From Lachnospiraceae bacterium (GTDB lineage Bacteria; Bacillota; Clostridia; Lachnospirales; Lachnospiraceae), in NCBI GenBank assembly GCA_910575005.1, contig CAJTCL010000003.1:62001-126000 (forward strand): a stretch of 64,000 bases of DNA. The letters run 5' to 3'. Shown piece by piece: positions 26,029-35,659 of this stretch. A program made the translations under genes and the position numbers. Numbering within the stretch: the stretch's first letter is position 1; every line of letters begins with the position of its first letter. The notes beneath the pieces were generated by a model. The model did not search any database, was not told the origin of the DNA, and worked only from the letters and a program-made list of their open reading frames with translations.

Positions 26029-26856
26029 TTATTGTTTTTGACAGACTGGGCAATATACACTGCTTCTGCCACCGATCACCGTACGGCAAAGTTTTGCTGC
26101 ACAAATCAGACAAGGATTGTCGGCATGTCCATAAACCTGCAAAAATGGAGTGTTGCGGTATTCTTGTCCACGGGTTTCTAAATATTCTTCAGGTGTGATT
26201 TTGTTTTTTTCAATAAAATAGGAAAGTCGTTTGGGAATTGCTGTGGCAAGAGATTCCCATTCTTTGGCATTTAGACTGTTTGCGGGACGTGCAGGGTGAA
26301 TGCCTGCCGCAAATAGTATTTCATCCGCATAGATATTACCTATACCTGCAACAATATTTTGATCTAGGAGGCATGTCTTAATTGCTTTTTTGCGTTTTTC
26401 TAATTTAGTTTTGAGGTAGGCAGCACTGAACTCAGGGTCAAATGGTTCAAAGCCTAATTTTGAGATTCCAGTGTATGTATCAGTTTCTCCCTGCTGCAGC
26501 AGCCAAAACCGTCCAAAACGGCGCATATCTGAAAAGCGCAGTTCCTTACCATTGTTTAATTGAAAAATAATGTGGGTATGTTTTTCTTTCGGGTAATCAT
26601 GCGGGGCAAGCAGCAGACGGCCTGTCATGCGCAAATGTAATACAATTTGGTCGCCGCTGTCTAAGTGGATTGATAAAAATTTTCCTCTGCGTGACATTCC
26701 CATAAATGTTTGTCCTGTTATCCGTTTTTTAAATTTATCTGCTGTGGGGTAGGCGGTGACTTCGGGGCGTTTTATGATTGCGTTTATAATTTTCAATCCC
26801 TGTATCTGAGGTTCAATTACTTGTTTTATGGTCTCAACTTCTGGTAATTCTGGCAT
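26029..26856 (-). CDS. mutM: Formamidopyrimidine-DNA glycosylase (Fpg/MutM)
   Basis: A 275-residue base-excision repair enzyme removing oxidised purines. It begins M-P-E-L-P-E-V-E-T, giving the catalytic Pro2 and Glu3 after Met removal. Downstream are L-R-M-T-G-R-L, N-I-Y-A-D-E and a C-terminal zinc finger C-x2-C-x16-C-x2-C (residues about 251-274). Length is typical. A ribosome site AAAGGA precedes it. It is alone on this strand, facing the cobalamin block, with an HxlR remnant behind it. Confidence 0.95.
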   Translation of the reverse strand: MPELPEVETIKQVIEPQIQGLKIINAIIKRPEVTAYPTADKFKKRITGQTFMGMSRRGKFLSIHLDSGDQIVLHLRMTGRLLLAPHDYPKEKHTHIIFQLNNGKELRFSDMRRFGRFWLLQQGETDTYTGISKLGFEPFDPEFSAAYLKTKLEKRKKAIKTCLLDQNIVAGIGNIYADEILFAAGIHPARPANSLNAKEWESLATAIPKRLSYFIEKNKITPEEYLETRGQEYRNTPFLQVYGHADNPCLICAAKLCRTVIGGRSSVYCPVCQKQ

Positions 26857-27006
26857 GGCGGTGCATCCTTTCTTTTGTTGGTGACAGAGGACTAGGAAAA
26901 TGAATTTTCCAGATCCGATCTTTTACATTTAGACCTTATTGCTTTGGCTGCGGATCTTTCTGTCAGATAATAATTACAAAATAGGAAAACTCAAAAAATA
27001 TTAAGG

Positions 27007-27035
27007 TTGTCTATTAGATTTTTCTCTGATATTAT
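27007..27035 (+). promoter_or_regulatory. Promoter for the MFS transporter
   Basis: TTGTCT and TATTAT with a 17-base spacer, about 75 bases before the start codon, in the intergenic region divergent from mutM. Confidence 0.5.
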
Positions 27036-27109
27036 AGTGTAGCAGATTAAGATCGTCAAGTGATTGATTAATGGTTAAATATTGAAGTATTTTGGGAATG
27101 AGGATTGAT

Positions 27110-28303
27110 ATGAGAAATCAGTACAATAAAACAATCATTGCCTGTTTTGTGGGTTATATTGTACAGGCAATTGTCAATAATTTTGTGCCGCTGTTATTTT
27201 TAAATTTTCAGCGCACTTATGGAATACCACTTTCACAGATTACATTGCTGGTAACGCTTAATTTCGGGGTTCAGCTTGTAGTAGATTTGGCCTCTGTTGG
27301 TTTTGTGGACCGGATTGGTTATCGAGCCTCTATGGTTCTTGCCCATATTTTTGCAGCGGCAGGCCTTATCTTATTGACAATACTGCCAGAATTTCTGCCC
27401 AGTCCTTTTGTGGGTATTCTCTGCGCGGTAATCATTTATGCCATAGGCGGTGGTCTTTTGGAGGTATTGGTCAGTCCAGTTGTGGAGGCCTGCCCCTCAG
27501 AGAATAAAGAGAAAGCCATGAGTATGCTTCATTCTTTTTATTGTTGGGGACATGTAGCGGTTGTGGCGATATCTACCACTTTCTTTCAAGTGTTTGGTAT
27601 TGCCAACTGGAAAGTGTTGGCTGTTATTTGGGCGTTCATTCCGATCTGTAATATGATTGCTTTTGCAAGAGTGCCGATTGCTTCCTTGATTGAGGAGGGG
27701 GAGAGAGGATTTCGTATCAAAGAACTGTTTGGTATCAAAATTTTCTGGGTGCTGCTGGTTATGATGATTTGTGCGGGAGCCAGTGAACAGGCAGTCAGTC
27801 AATGGGCCTCTACTTTTGCAGAAAAAGGTCTTGGTATTTCCAAAGCAACAGGAGATTTGGCAGGACCGATGGCATTTGCCATTTTGATGGGAACAGCCAG
27901 AGCTTTTTATGGAAAATATGGGGACAGGATTAATCTGGATCAGTTTATGGCATACAGCAGTATCTTGTGTATCAGTTCTTATCTATGTATTTCCCTTGTG
28001 CCTTCTCCACAAATAAGTTTGATTGCCTGTTCCATTTGCGGATTGTCTGTCGGGATTATGTGGCCAGGAACATTCAGCAAAGCTGCCGCCACACTTTCCA
28101 GAGGCGGCACGGCCATGTTTGCACTTTTGGCATTGGGCGGTGATGTGGGATGTACGGGAGGGCCAACCTTGGTAGGATTGGTGTCCAGTATACAGGGAGA
28201 CAATCTTAAATCTGGCATATTGGCAGGTGTGATTTTTCCCATATTACTGTTGGCAGGAATTATCATCTGTAAGAAGAAATCTAAGGAAAATATTACTATG
28301 TGA
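27110..28303 (+). CDS. MFS transporter
   Basis: A 397-residue polytopic membrane protein with about twelve hydrophobic helices and the loop 2-3 motif (D-R-I-G-Y-R-A-S) of the major facilitator superfamily. The substrate cannot be told; the sugar/fucose-type permease branch is possible. ATG 27110 is chosen because GAGG lies 6 bases upstream; ATG 27098 is an alternative adding four residues. It is monocistronic with its own promoter. Confidence 0.85.
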   Translation: MRNQYNKTIIACFVGYIVQAIVNNFVPLLFLNFQRTYGIPLSQITLLVTLNFGVQLVVDLASVGFVDRIGYRASMVLAHIFAAAGLILLTILPEFLPSPFVGILCAVIIYAIGGGLLEVLVSPVVEACPSENKEKAMSMLHSFYCWGHVAVVAISTTFFQVFGIANWKVLAVIWAFIPICNMIAFARVPIASLIEEGERGFRIKELFGIKIFWVLLVMMICAGASEQAVSQWASTFAEKGLGISKATGDLAGPMAFAILMGTARAFYGKYGDRINLDQFMAYSSILCISSYLCISLVPSPQISLIACSICGLSVGIMWPGTFSKAAATLSRGGTAMFALLALGGDVGCTGGPTLVGLVSSIQGDNLKSGILAGVIFPILLLAGIIICKKKSKENITM

Positions 28304-28370
28304 TCATAGTAGATGAACTGTTACAATTTTTTATGAGTGAGGGACTGTCTACTTTTTTATGTTATGGGAT

Positions 28371-28424
28371 TAGGGTGTTAAAAGGGTGTAACGCTAAAAG
28401 TATTTCTGACACCCAAATCCATTT
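28371..28424. repeat. Imperfect hairpin element, possible dispersed repeat
   Basis: GGATTAGGGTGT pairs imperfectly with ACACCCAAATCC between the convergent MFS and DUF1905 genes, so it may end transcription both ways. Its left arm resembles that of the hairpin at 39801 (about 18 of 23 bases). Confidence 0.4.
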
Positions 28425-28430
28425 AAAAAC

Positions 28431-28718
28431 TCACTCAATTGCTTGTACCGTCACAAAAACCATATCTCCTGGTTGTTTCCCTATCTTATTGCGAATTTCT
28501 TTTCTAATTCCGATGATATAACAAACAGAGCCATCTGCATTTTTCACACCCATATTTACAATACTTCCACAATATGGTTCATCGTCAAAAGTTATATTAG
28601 CTTTTACTCTGCCTTTGTCAAATTCTGTCCTGATATCATAGGGAAAGCGTATATATGCGCCTCCTTTTTTGGGAACAGCCTCTATCATTGCGTCAAATTC
28701 ATAAATTTTTGTATTCAT
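28431..28718 (-). CDS. DUF1905 domain protein
   Basis: A 95-residue small beta-rich protein: F-D-A-M-I-E near the start, A-Y-I-R-F-P-Y-D-I-R, and K-E-I-R-N-K-I-G-K near the end match the DUF1905 family. Function is unknown. The start follows GGGAGAAG. A broken DUF2200 gene lies upstream on the same strand, so the two may once have formed a unit. Confidence 0.85.
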   Translation of the reverse strand: MNTKIYEFDAMIEAVPKKGGAYIRFPYDIRTEFDKGRVKANITFDDEPYCGSIVNMGVKNADGSVCYIIGIRKEIRNKIGKQPGDMVFVTVQAIE

Positions 28719-28800
28719 AAATGGTTCTTCTCCCTAATGTTTTGAATCTTTGGGGTATTTCAATATGTTGTTAGGCTAGTAAATGGATGGAATATTATGC

Positions 28801-28983
28801 TTACTTTCCAGAATGTTCATTTGCGCAAAATCTTATCCATTGATTTTCCTTTGTATTATAACCAGTGAGCAAGCAAATTATTTGATTGACTTCTTCTAAA
28901 GTTCGGCCTTTTTTCTGCGCCTTGGCCGCCAACAGTGGTTAGATTTTTGCAAAGCTCATGGCATAGATTTTTTCATTGTTCAT
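28801..28983 (-). pseudogene. Broken DUF2200 family gene
   Basis: From ATG 28983 the frame reads M-N-N-E-K-I-Y-A-M-S-F-A-K-I-stop-P-L-L-A-A-K-A-Q-K-K-G-R-T, then E-E-V-N-Q-I-I-C-L-L-T-G-Y, matching DUF2200 except for a TAA where the family usually has Tyr, and a divergent C-terminus. One nonsense change plus C-terminal erosion make it non-functional. Confidence 0.75.
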
Positions 28984-29040
28984 AGTTCTAGCTCTCCCTT
29001 TTTCTTTTATTGTATCAATAATAGCAATATTATACTTTTA

Positions 29041-29356
29041 TTGACAAGAATAAGTCAATCAATCACAAGCATTTTCAATTATAGATCGTATACAGATTAC
29101 ATGGCATTCGATCGGATGGGCAATTTTTCATGGATTGATCAATTGGGTATATGTAATTTATTTTGTTTTAACATATTAAATTTTATTTACGTGAATAAAA
29201 GGTAGGATATAAAAATTTGCTTTTTTTATAATTATTTTTGATAAAAAAGCTCGAAAATGCGCAAAAAAAGCTCGAAAATGAGAACATGGGGGAAAATAGA
29301 TAAAGTAGATATATAAACAGTCAATTAATCATGACGGCAGTAAGAGAAAGGAAGGG
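29041..29356. other. AT-rich intergenic region upstream of the GH2 gene
   Basis: About 315 bases without a convincing gene. It holds poly-T/poly-A tracts and the tandem direct repeat listed separately; no clear sigma-A promoter pair with good spacing was found, although several AT-rich -10-like strings (such as TATATA near 29310) exist. Confidence 0.5.
29243..29280. promoter_or_regulatory. 17-bp tandem direct repeat, possible operator
   Basis: AAAAAAGCTCGAAAATG occurs twice, 21 bases apart centre to centre, about 80 bases before the GH2 start. Two turns of the helix separate the copies, as in operators bound by tandem regulator dimers. The binding protein is unknown. Confidence 0.4.
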
Positions 29357-31555
29357 ATGAAGAAAATGAAATGGAAAAAACAAATCTGTATCATGCTTTG
29401 TCTGGTGATGACTTGTATGAACCTCTATGTGGGAGAGCTATCACAGGTATATGCCCAGACCAGCACAGATACAGGACAGAGGGAAACTTTAAATTTTAAC
29501 ACGGACTGGCTGTACAGCAGTATGGATTATGAAAATGGAGCATCTGTCAGGCTGGATGATTCAGGATTTGATAAAGTGTCAGTGCCCCATGCCAATACGA
29601 TCCTGCAGTCACACAAAGGCAAAGATTTCCCCAATGAAATTGCTTCTTACCGTTTTGTTTCCTGGTATCGCAGGCATTTTACATTGCCGGAAAATTATGC
29701 AGGGCGGCATATTACGGTGGATTTTGAAGGTGTAGCTACCATTGCGGATGTATATCTCAATGGCGTGCTGCTGGCGAATCACAAAGGCGCTTATACGGGC
29801 TTTTCTGTGGATATCACAGATGCAGTGTATACTGACGGCAGAGAAAATATCCTTGCAGTACGAGTAGATTCTCAGAGACAGCCTCAAATTCCGCCAGAGG
29901 GCGGCAATGTAGATTACTGTCTGTTCGGCGGCATTGTCAGGGATGTTTCTATGACAATCACAGAGCCCGTCCATGTGGAGCGAGTATTTGTCACTACCCC
30001 AGAGCTGACGAAGCAGAGCGGAGTGGTAAAGAATAGTGTGGATATCTCAAATCATTCCAAACAGGGCAAGACTTATACTGTGGAGACAACGGTGCTTGAT
30101 CAGGACGGAAAAACAGTTGTCTCTGCCTCAAAACAGGCCGAAATTCCCGCAGATACTCTGACGAATGTGGAGATCACAACCGAGGCTGTTGCCAATCCGC
30201 ATTTATGGAGTACAGACGATCCATATCTTTACACAGCAGTTACAAAAATTAAAGATGGAGCGACAGAGATTGATACATATCAAACTAGGTTCGGTATGCG
30301 ATTTATTGAATTTAGAAGTCAAGCGAATGATGGAAGCTTCTATCTGAATGGAGAGAAGACAGAGATTGTGGGAATCAACCGCCATGAGCAATGGCCCTGG
30401 ATTGGCCGTGCAGTGCCCAATAAACTGCAGCAGCAGGATGCGGACTTAATCAAGGCCAATGGCATCAATGCAGTGCGTTGTTCTCATTATCCTCAGGATC
30501 CCTCTTTTTTGGATCGCTGTGATGAGATCGGACTTTTGGTATTTGCGGAACCCCCAGGATGGCAGCATATTGGGAATGATGAATGGAAGGCAGAATTTAA
30601 AAAGAATCTGGAAGAGCTTATCTTGCGCGATCGCAATCATCCTTCCATTATAAGCTGGGCGCCAAGACAAAATGAATCTAAGGCAGATTTGCCATTTAAC
30701 AGAGAATGTGAAGCGATTTCCAAAGAATTGGATCCGACCAGGCCGACACATGGGGTGCGTTGGGAATTTGCGCTTCCTGGCGAGACCGAGAATAATCCAA
30801 ATCATCTGCCGGATGATGAAACAGTGGTCAATGACATCTTGACGGTAAATTACAGATATCCAGAAAATCCGCCCCACATTCCCTATATTGTGACCGAGCA
30901 TTCCAATGATTGGTGGGGGGACGGCATGTCCTGGACTGCAGATGAAAATGCAATCAAATTTATTGATTCGTTTGCAGAAGTTGTGGATTATTATTATGGC
31001 AATGATAAAGTAGCCGGCGGTTTTGGCTGGAGCATGTTTGACTATAATAATGAGGTAAACTATACCAACACAGAATATGTATTTTACAGTGGATTGTATG
31101 ATATCTTCCGCCATGAGAAACCAGTTTCTTACCTTTACAGATCTCAGAAGGATCCAGAAGATGAGACTGTGGTCTATATCTCTAATAACTGGACCAGTGA
31201 GACGTCAAGCACGGTTTATGTGATGAGCAATTGTGACGAGATTGAGCTGTTTGTAAATAATACCTCTAAAGGAAAAATAAAGCCCAATAAATATTTAAGT
31301 CTGCCGCATCCTGTTTATGAATTTAAAGGGATTACTTATGAGGAAGGCGAATTGAAGGCTGTAGGGTATATCAATGGAAAACAGGTTGGAGAATGCGTGC
31401 GCAAAACACCAGGGAAGGCTGTGCGTCTGATTGCAGAGGCAGATTACAATACTTTGACTGCAGATGGGACTGATATGACGAGTGTTTCTGTCACTGCTGT
31501 AGATGCAAATGGAAACCGAGTGCCTTTTGCATCTAATCGAGTGAATGTGTCCTAG
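29357..31555 (+). CDS. Secreted GH2 family glycosidase (beta-galactosidase-like), ended by an in-frame TAG
   Basis: A 732-residue predicted exported hydrolase. Signal peptide about 1-35; GH2 sugar-binding domain (about 45-200, S-W-Y-R-R-H-F); Ig-like domain (about 205-315); TIM barrel (about 320-600) with G-I-N-R-H-E, acid/base Glu440 in R-Q-N-E-S and likely nucleophile Glu514 in V-T-E-H; then further beta domains. The stop falls inside a later beta domain and the same frame remains open for 1908 bases, so the intact gene would code for 1368 residues (29357-33463). The catalytic part could still be secreted, but without its binding and LRR modules. Substrate is inferred only as a beta-linked glycan. 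Confidence 0.8.
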   Translation: MKKMKWKKQICIMLCLVMTCMNLYVGELSQVYAQTSTDTGQRETLNFNTDWLYSSMDYENGASVRLDDSGFDKVSVPHANTILQSHKGKDFPNEIASYRFVSWYRRHFTLPENYAGRHITVDFEGVATIADVYLNGVLLANHKGAYTGFSVDITDAVYTDGRENILAVRVDSQRQPQIPPEGGNVDYCLFGGIVRDVSMTITEPVHVERVFVTTPELTKQSGVVKNSVDISNHSKQGKTYTVETTVLDQDGKTVVSASKQAEIPADTLTNVEITTEAVANPHLWSTDDPYLYTAVTKIKDGATEIDTYQTRFGMRFIEFRSQANDGSFYLNGEKTEIVGINRHEQWPWIGRAVPNKLQQQDADLIKANGINAVRCSHYPQDPSFLDRCDEIGLLVFAEPPGWQHIGNDEWKAEFKKNLEELILRDRNHPSIISWAPRQNESKADLPFNRECEAISKELDPTRPTHGVRWEFALPGETENNPNHLPDDETVVNDILTVNYRYPENPPHIPYIVTEHSNDWWGDGMSWTADENAIKFIDSFAEVVDYYYGNDKVAGGFGWSMFDYNNEVNYTNTEYVFYSGLYDIFRHEKPVSYLYRSQKDPEDETVVYISNNWTSETSSTVYVMSNCDEIELFVNNTSKGKIKPNKYLSLPHPVYEFKGITYEEGELKAVGYINGKQVGECVRKTPGKAVRLIAEADYNTLTADGTDMTSVSVTAVDANGNRVPFASNRVNVS

Positions 31556-33463
31556 ACAGGCGGCGTGGATGCCACATTGATTTCAGAGAAAAATGCCGAG
31601 TTAGAGGCCGGAAGAATTTCTTTCTTGGTACAGTCTGTGCGGGATTCTGTGGGGTCGGCTCAGTTTACAGTTACTTCTGAGGGCTTGGAATCTGCAATTG
31701 TAACGATTGGGATAGAGCCGTTTAGTACAGATCATCTGGTTCCAACAGTTGAAAGCAGCGGTCATGTGCTGCCAGCTTTCCCAAGTCCCTATGTCGTCAA
31801 TGACAATAAGACCGGAAGCAGAGTAAATCAGTTTTCTTATCAGGGAAATGGCTGGGTCTATGGCTCCGAAAAGACAGCATACCAGAATGACAACCATTAT
31901 TCCAAGCAGGCAGGAGACAGCCTCAGCATTAAATTTGTGGGAACGAATCTGAAATATTATGGTGCACAGGCGCCAAATCATGGAATGGCTGTATTCTCTG
32001 TTGACGGCGGGCAGGGAACACGAGTGGACTGTTATGCAGCGGATAGGAAAGCAGATGCGGTGCTTTATGATACAGGAATCCTGGAGTATGGTGAACATGT
32101 CCTGACCGTTCAGGTTACGGGTGAGAAAAATGCCGCTGCAACAGATTGTTATATCAATGCAGATAAGGTTGAAATATCCTCCAAAGTACCAGAAGTTGTG
32201 GTCAATGATACAACCATAGGAACTGGAGAAAATCAATTTAATTTTCAGGGTACCTGGGCGCAAAGTAATGATGTAAACTGTTATGAGGGCAATAATTATT
32301 GGTCAAATTCAGTAGATGCCTATCTTTTGTTTAAGTTTACAGGTACATCTTTGAAGTATTACAGTACCAAAGCTGGTAATATTGGAATTGCTGCTTTTTC
32401 TATTGACGGAGGAGAAGAGCAGATGATTGATATGTACCAAGCCAACAAAGAGGATCAGGCATTGGTATATGAAGCAGTTGGCTTAGAGCCAGGTATGCAT
32501 GAATTAAAGGTTCGGGTAACAGGCGAGAAAAACGCCGCTGCATCAGACTGTTGCATAGTAGCAGATAAAATTGAAGTATTTCGAGGTGAGACTGTCTGCA
32601 GTCATGGAAAGACAGAACTCTGGAATAAAGTAGATGCAAATTGTACAAAGATGGGCTATACAGGAGATACCTACTGTATGGATTGTGGAGAAAAGCTTTC
32701 TGAGGGAGAATCCATTGCTGCATTAGGGCATCAATGGGATAGTGGAACTGTGACCAAGGAACCCACTCAAACTCAAAACGGAGTTAAGACTTATATTTGT
32801 ACAGTATGTAAGCAAACCAGGACAGAAACCCTGGCAAAATTACAACCCACTGCACCGAAACCTCCAAAAAAGGGAGATGTCATAAAGGATAATTCTTCCA
32901 AGGCAGTCTATAAAGTGATGACAGTAAAAACCATAAATGGAAAAGTCACTGGAACCCTGCGCTATACAAAACCCTCCAGCAAATCTGTGAAGACCGCGAA
33001 TATACCAGCGAAAGTGACGATCAACGGCGGTACTTTTACAGTGACATCAGTCGGGGATAAAGCTTTCTTGAATCATAAAAAGCTGACAAAAGTGGTGATT
33101 GGAAGCAATGTGACAACCATAGGAACCAGCGCTTTCAGCGGCTGCGGAAAGCTGAAAACGGTGACAATCGGTAAGAAAGTAACTACCATCGGTACAAAAG
33201 CTTTTTACAAGTGTACTAGCCTTGCCAAGCTTACGATTCCTTCTAAGGTCAAAAAGATTGGCAAACAGGCATTTTTGGGATGTAAAAAGCTAAAAAATAT
33301 TACGATTAAAACTACAAAGCTTACCAAGAAATCAGTGGGAGCCAATGCGTTTAAAGGAATTTCTTCTAAGGCAGTGATCAAGGTGCCCAAGAGTAAATTA
33401 AAATCCTACCAGAGTATCTTAAAAGCGCGTGGGGTTGGCAAAAAAGTGAAAATTAAAAAATAA
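31556..33463 (+). pseudogene. 3' part of the GH2 gene: binding repeats, Cys-rich region and LRR tail
   Basis: It continues the GH2 frame directly after the TAG. It codes for the rest of an Ig-like domain, two homologous carbohydrate-binding-like units of about 130 residues (each opening V-V-N-D and ending G-E-K-N-A-A-A-x-D-C), a Cys-rich region with paired C-x2-C, and the C-terminal LRR_5 module ending V-P-K-S-K-L-K-S-Y. A GTG at 31565 could act as a start, but no ribosome site precedes it and no signal peptide would be present, so independent use is unlikely. If the TAG is a sequencing error or is read through, this is simply the C-terminal half of one enzyme. Confidence 0.75.
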
Positions 33464-33518
33464 GACAGAGAAGACAGGCGATTCTATAATGAATGGGAGC
33501 GTCTGCCTTCTTTGTCTT
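33462..33518 (+). terminator. Hairpin terminator after the GH2 gene
   Basis: A 19-position stem (AAGACAGAGAAGACAGGCG with CGTCTGCCTTCTTTGTCTT) starts at the stop codon. The downstream T-run is weak. The remaining 270 bases before the next gene hold only short open frames with no recognisable family. Confidence 0.5.
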
Positions 33519-33785
33519 ATGAAAAATGTAAAATGAGATAGCGTGAAATATGAGCCGCAGAAGGAAACGATATTGACCAATCTCTCTATAGCTTTTGTCA
33601 CTGCAAGTGCAGCGTTGTTGATTCAATGAGGGGAGTGTGTTATTATATATGGCAGATAAAACTATCATTTTACAGCAAAAAGGAATCTATTGGCATCATT
33701 GCTATCAAAAATTTATTAGAATTGGCGAAAAATAAAGAGAGTTTATCTATAAATTGAAAATATATAGTGAGAGGAATTACTTAAC

Positions 33786-34385
33786 ATGAAAAAGACAATT
33801 TTATTTGTAATTTTACCATTGTATGCAGATTGGGAAGCAGCATATATTTCGTCTGCAATCACGATGTTAGGACAAGGAGGGTATGATATAAAAACGGTTT
33901 CAATTTCCAAAGATTATGTTACGTCGGTAGGTGGTTTTAGAGTAAAGCCAGATTATGAGATGAAATCTGCGCCAAATGATTATGAAGCAGTGATTTTAAT
34001 TGGCGGCATGACCTGGAGAGAAGAACATGCACAACAAGTGAAGCCACTTGTAGGAGACTGTCTGCAAAAAGGAAAAATCTTAGGGGGAATTTGTGACGCC
34101 TCTGCTTTTTTAGGGACAATCGGTGTATTAAATGATGTTATTCATACAAGTAATGACTTAACTGATTTAAAGCAATGGGCAGGAGATAATTATACTGGAG
34201 AGGCAAAATATCTGGCGAAACAGGCCGTTCGGGACAAAAATATTATCACAGCGAATGGGACAGCCCCTATGGAGTTTGCCAAAGAGATCTTATTTGCTTT
34301 AAACGTTGCAAATGAGGAAACAATAGTTGATTGGTATAACTTTCACAAATTAGGTTTTTATACTGCTCCCATGCCCAAAATGTAA
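33786..34385 (+). CDS. DJ-1/PfpI family protein
   Basis: A 199-residue class I glutamine-amidotransferase-like protein. The nucleophile elbow is G-G-I-C-D-A-S-A-F-L-G with Cys103; Glu-containing strand A-D-W-E-A-A and V-I-L-I-G-G-M lie before it. Members include proteases, glyoxalases and stress proteins, so the reaction is not assignable. ATG follows GAGAGGAATTA. A broken MBL-fold gene begins 44 bases downstream. Confidence 0.85.
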   Translation: MKKTILFVILPLYADWEAAYISSAITMLGQGGYDIKTVSISKDYVTSVGGFRVKPDYEMKSAPNDYEAVILIGGMTWREEHAQQVKPLVGDCLQKGKILGGICDASAFLGTIGVLNDVIHTSNDLTDLKQWAGDNYTGEAKYLAKQAVRDKNIITANGTAPMEFAKEILFALNVANEETIVDWYNFHKLGFYTAPMPKM

Positions 34386-34429
34386 CTTTTGGTATATTAA
34401 AATGATTGTAATAAAAGAGATGAGATTAG

Positions 34430-34920
34430 TTGATCGGATTGAATAATTTAGATATGGAGTTTGATATATATAATGTGGGTAACAGAGTGATGAATACCTA
34501 TGTGTATCATACTTCTGCAGGTTATATAATGATAGATACGGGATATGAGCATCGTTTCAGAGAGGTAGAGAAAAAATTAAATAAATTAGGAATAGTATTT
34601 TCTCAAATTAAATATGTTTTTCTGCCCCATGCACATGACGACCATGCGGGATTTTTGCAGGAGTTACTGTCGTTGATCGCTTTATAGAACTATCACCCCA
34701 AAATATTGATAGCATAGAAAATTTATTACAAGGAAAAATTTTGTTTACACCAGGGCATACTTTGGATTCCATTTCCCTTAAACTTGGCAATATTATTTTT
34801 TGTGGAGATGCAGCAATGAATGGTTTTCCAAGTATGAAAAGAATTACAATATGGATAGAGGATAAAAAGGCTTTTCAGAGTTCATGGAATGTTTTGCTTG
34901 CTGATATGACTGGCGGAGGA
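34430..34920 (+). pseudogene. Broken metallo-beta-lactamase-fold hydrolase
   Basis: The first frame reads up to the zinc motif H-A-H-D-D-H-A-G-F (near residue 70) and then hits a stop at 34685. The homology continues in another frame (about 34675 onward): F-T-P-G-H-T-L-D-S-I-S-L, then F-C-G-D-A-A-M-N-G. A frameshift with internal loss at about 34670 is the simplest reading, and the C-terminus also runs straight into the next gene. Start TTG 34430 or ATG 34454. Confidence 0.75.
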
Positions 34921-34926
34921 GATAAG

Positions 34927-35631
34927 ATGATACATATCGCAATCTGTGATGATGAAACATGTATGTCTGATACCATCAGGAAAATGGTGTCTGATTTTTT
35001 TGGCATGAAAAATACAGAGATAACAATTGTGCAGTTTTCCAGTGGAGAGGAATTATTGAGCTATGAGAAATCCATAGATATTTTGTTTCTGGATATTCAG
35101 ATGAAGGATATTGATGGCATGGAAACTGCCAGGATGCTGCGCAAACGCAAATTTGAAGGTTTTTTGATTTTTATTACTATTTTAAAAGAGATGGTATTTC
35201 AATGTTTTGAAGTGCAGGCGTATGATTATTTAGTAAAGCCGATAGAAGAAAGATATTTTATAAAGACTATGGAGCGTCTTTATGCTTCTATACAAAATGC
35301 CAGTGAAGCAAATTTACTAGTGCGGAGAGGATATGAAAGCCGAATTATTTCTTTGCAGGATATTGTGTTTGGCGAGATTATTGACCGGAAAGTATATTTG
35401 CATTTAACGTCATCGGAGGTCATTGATTTTTATGACCGGATCGAACATCTGGAACAACAACTTGATCAGAGATTTTTCCGCTGTCACAGGAGCTATTTAA
35501 TCAATTTAAAATATTTAAAAAGTTACAAAAAAGGCATAGCATATATGGAGGGCGGTAAGGAGATCCCTGTATCGCGGCTGCGCAGCAAGGAGTTTTCCAG
35601 TGTGATATTACAGTATATGAAAAGTATGTAA
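34927..35631 (+). CDS. LytTR-type response regulator (AgrA-like)
   Basis: A 234-residue regulator: receiver domain about 1-120 (C-D-D-E acidic pocket; phospho-acceptor Asp56 in F-L-D-I-Q-M) and LytTR DNA-binding domain about 130-234 (F-F-R-C-H-R-S-Y-L-I-N). ATG 34927 is chosen since GGCGGAGG precedes it and the receiver starts at once; the frame is open further upstream only because it reads through the MBL remnant. The kinase gene follows 28 bases later. Targets are unknown; LytTR sites are usually paired 9-bp repeats. Confidence 0.88.
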   Translation: MIHIAICDDETCMSDTIRKMVSDFFGMKNTEITIVQFSSGEELLSYEKSIDILFLDIQMKDIDGMETARMLRKRKFEGFLIFITILKEMVFQCFEVQAYDYLVKPIEERYFIKTMERLYASIQNASEANLLVRRGYESRIISLQDIVFGEIIDRKVYLHLTSSEVIDFYDRIEHLEQQLDQRFFRCHRSYLINLKYLKSYKKGIAYMEGGKEIPVSRLRSKEFSSVILQYMKSM

Positions 35632-35659
35632 GTGTTTCTTTCCTATTGGGAGGGTGTAA

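Noticed and set aside
25856-26113. Longer minus-strand frame that includes the HxlR tail
   Set aside because: Only the last 35 residues match HxlR; the rest overlaps mutM and has no family resemblance.
31553-31555. Pyrrolysine or other programmed decoding of the TAG
   Set aside because: No tRNA-Pyl or pylS is visible in the window and GH2 enzymes are not known to use it; mutation or sequencing error is simpler. Kept only as a test.
33530-33780. Short open frames between the GH2 and DJ-1 genes
   Set aside because: Lengths under 40 codons, no ribosome sites matched to starts, no family; possibly decayed sequence.
34741-34926. Upstream extension of the response regulator
   Set aside because: It codes for the end of the broken MBL protein; the receiver domain and a strong ribosome site fix the start at 34927.
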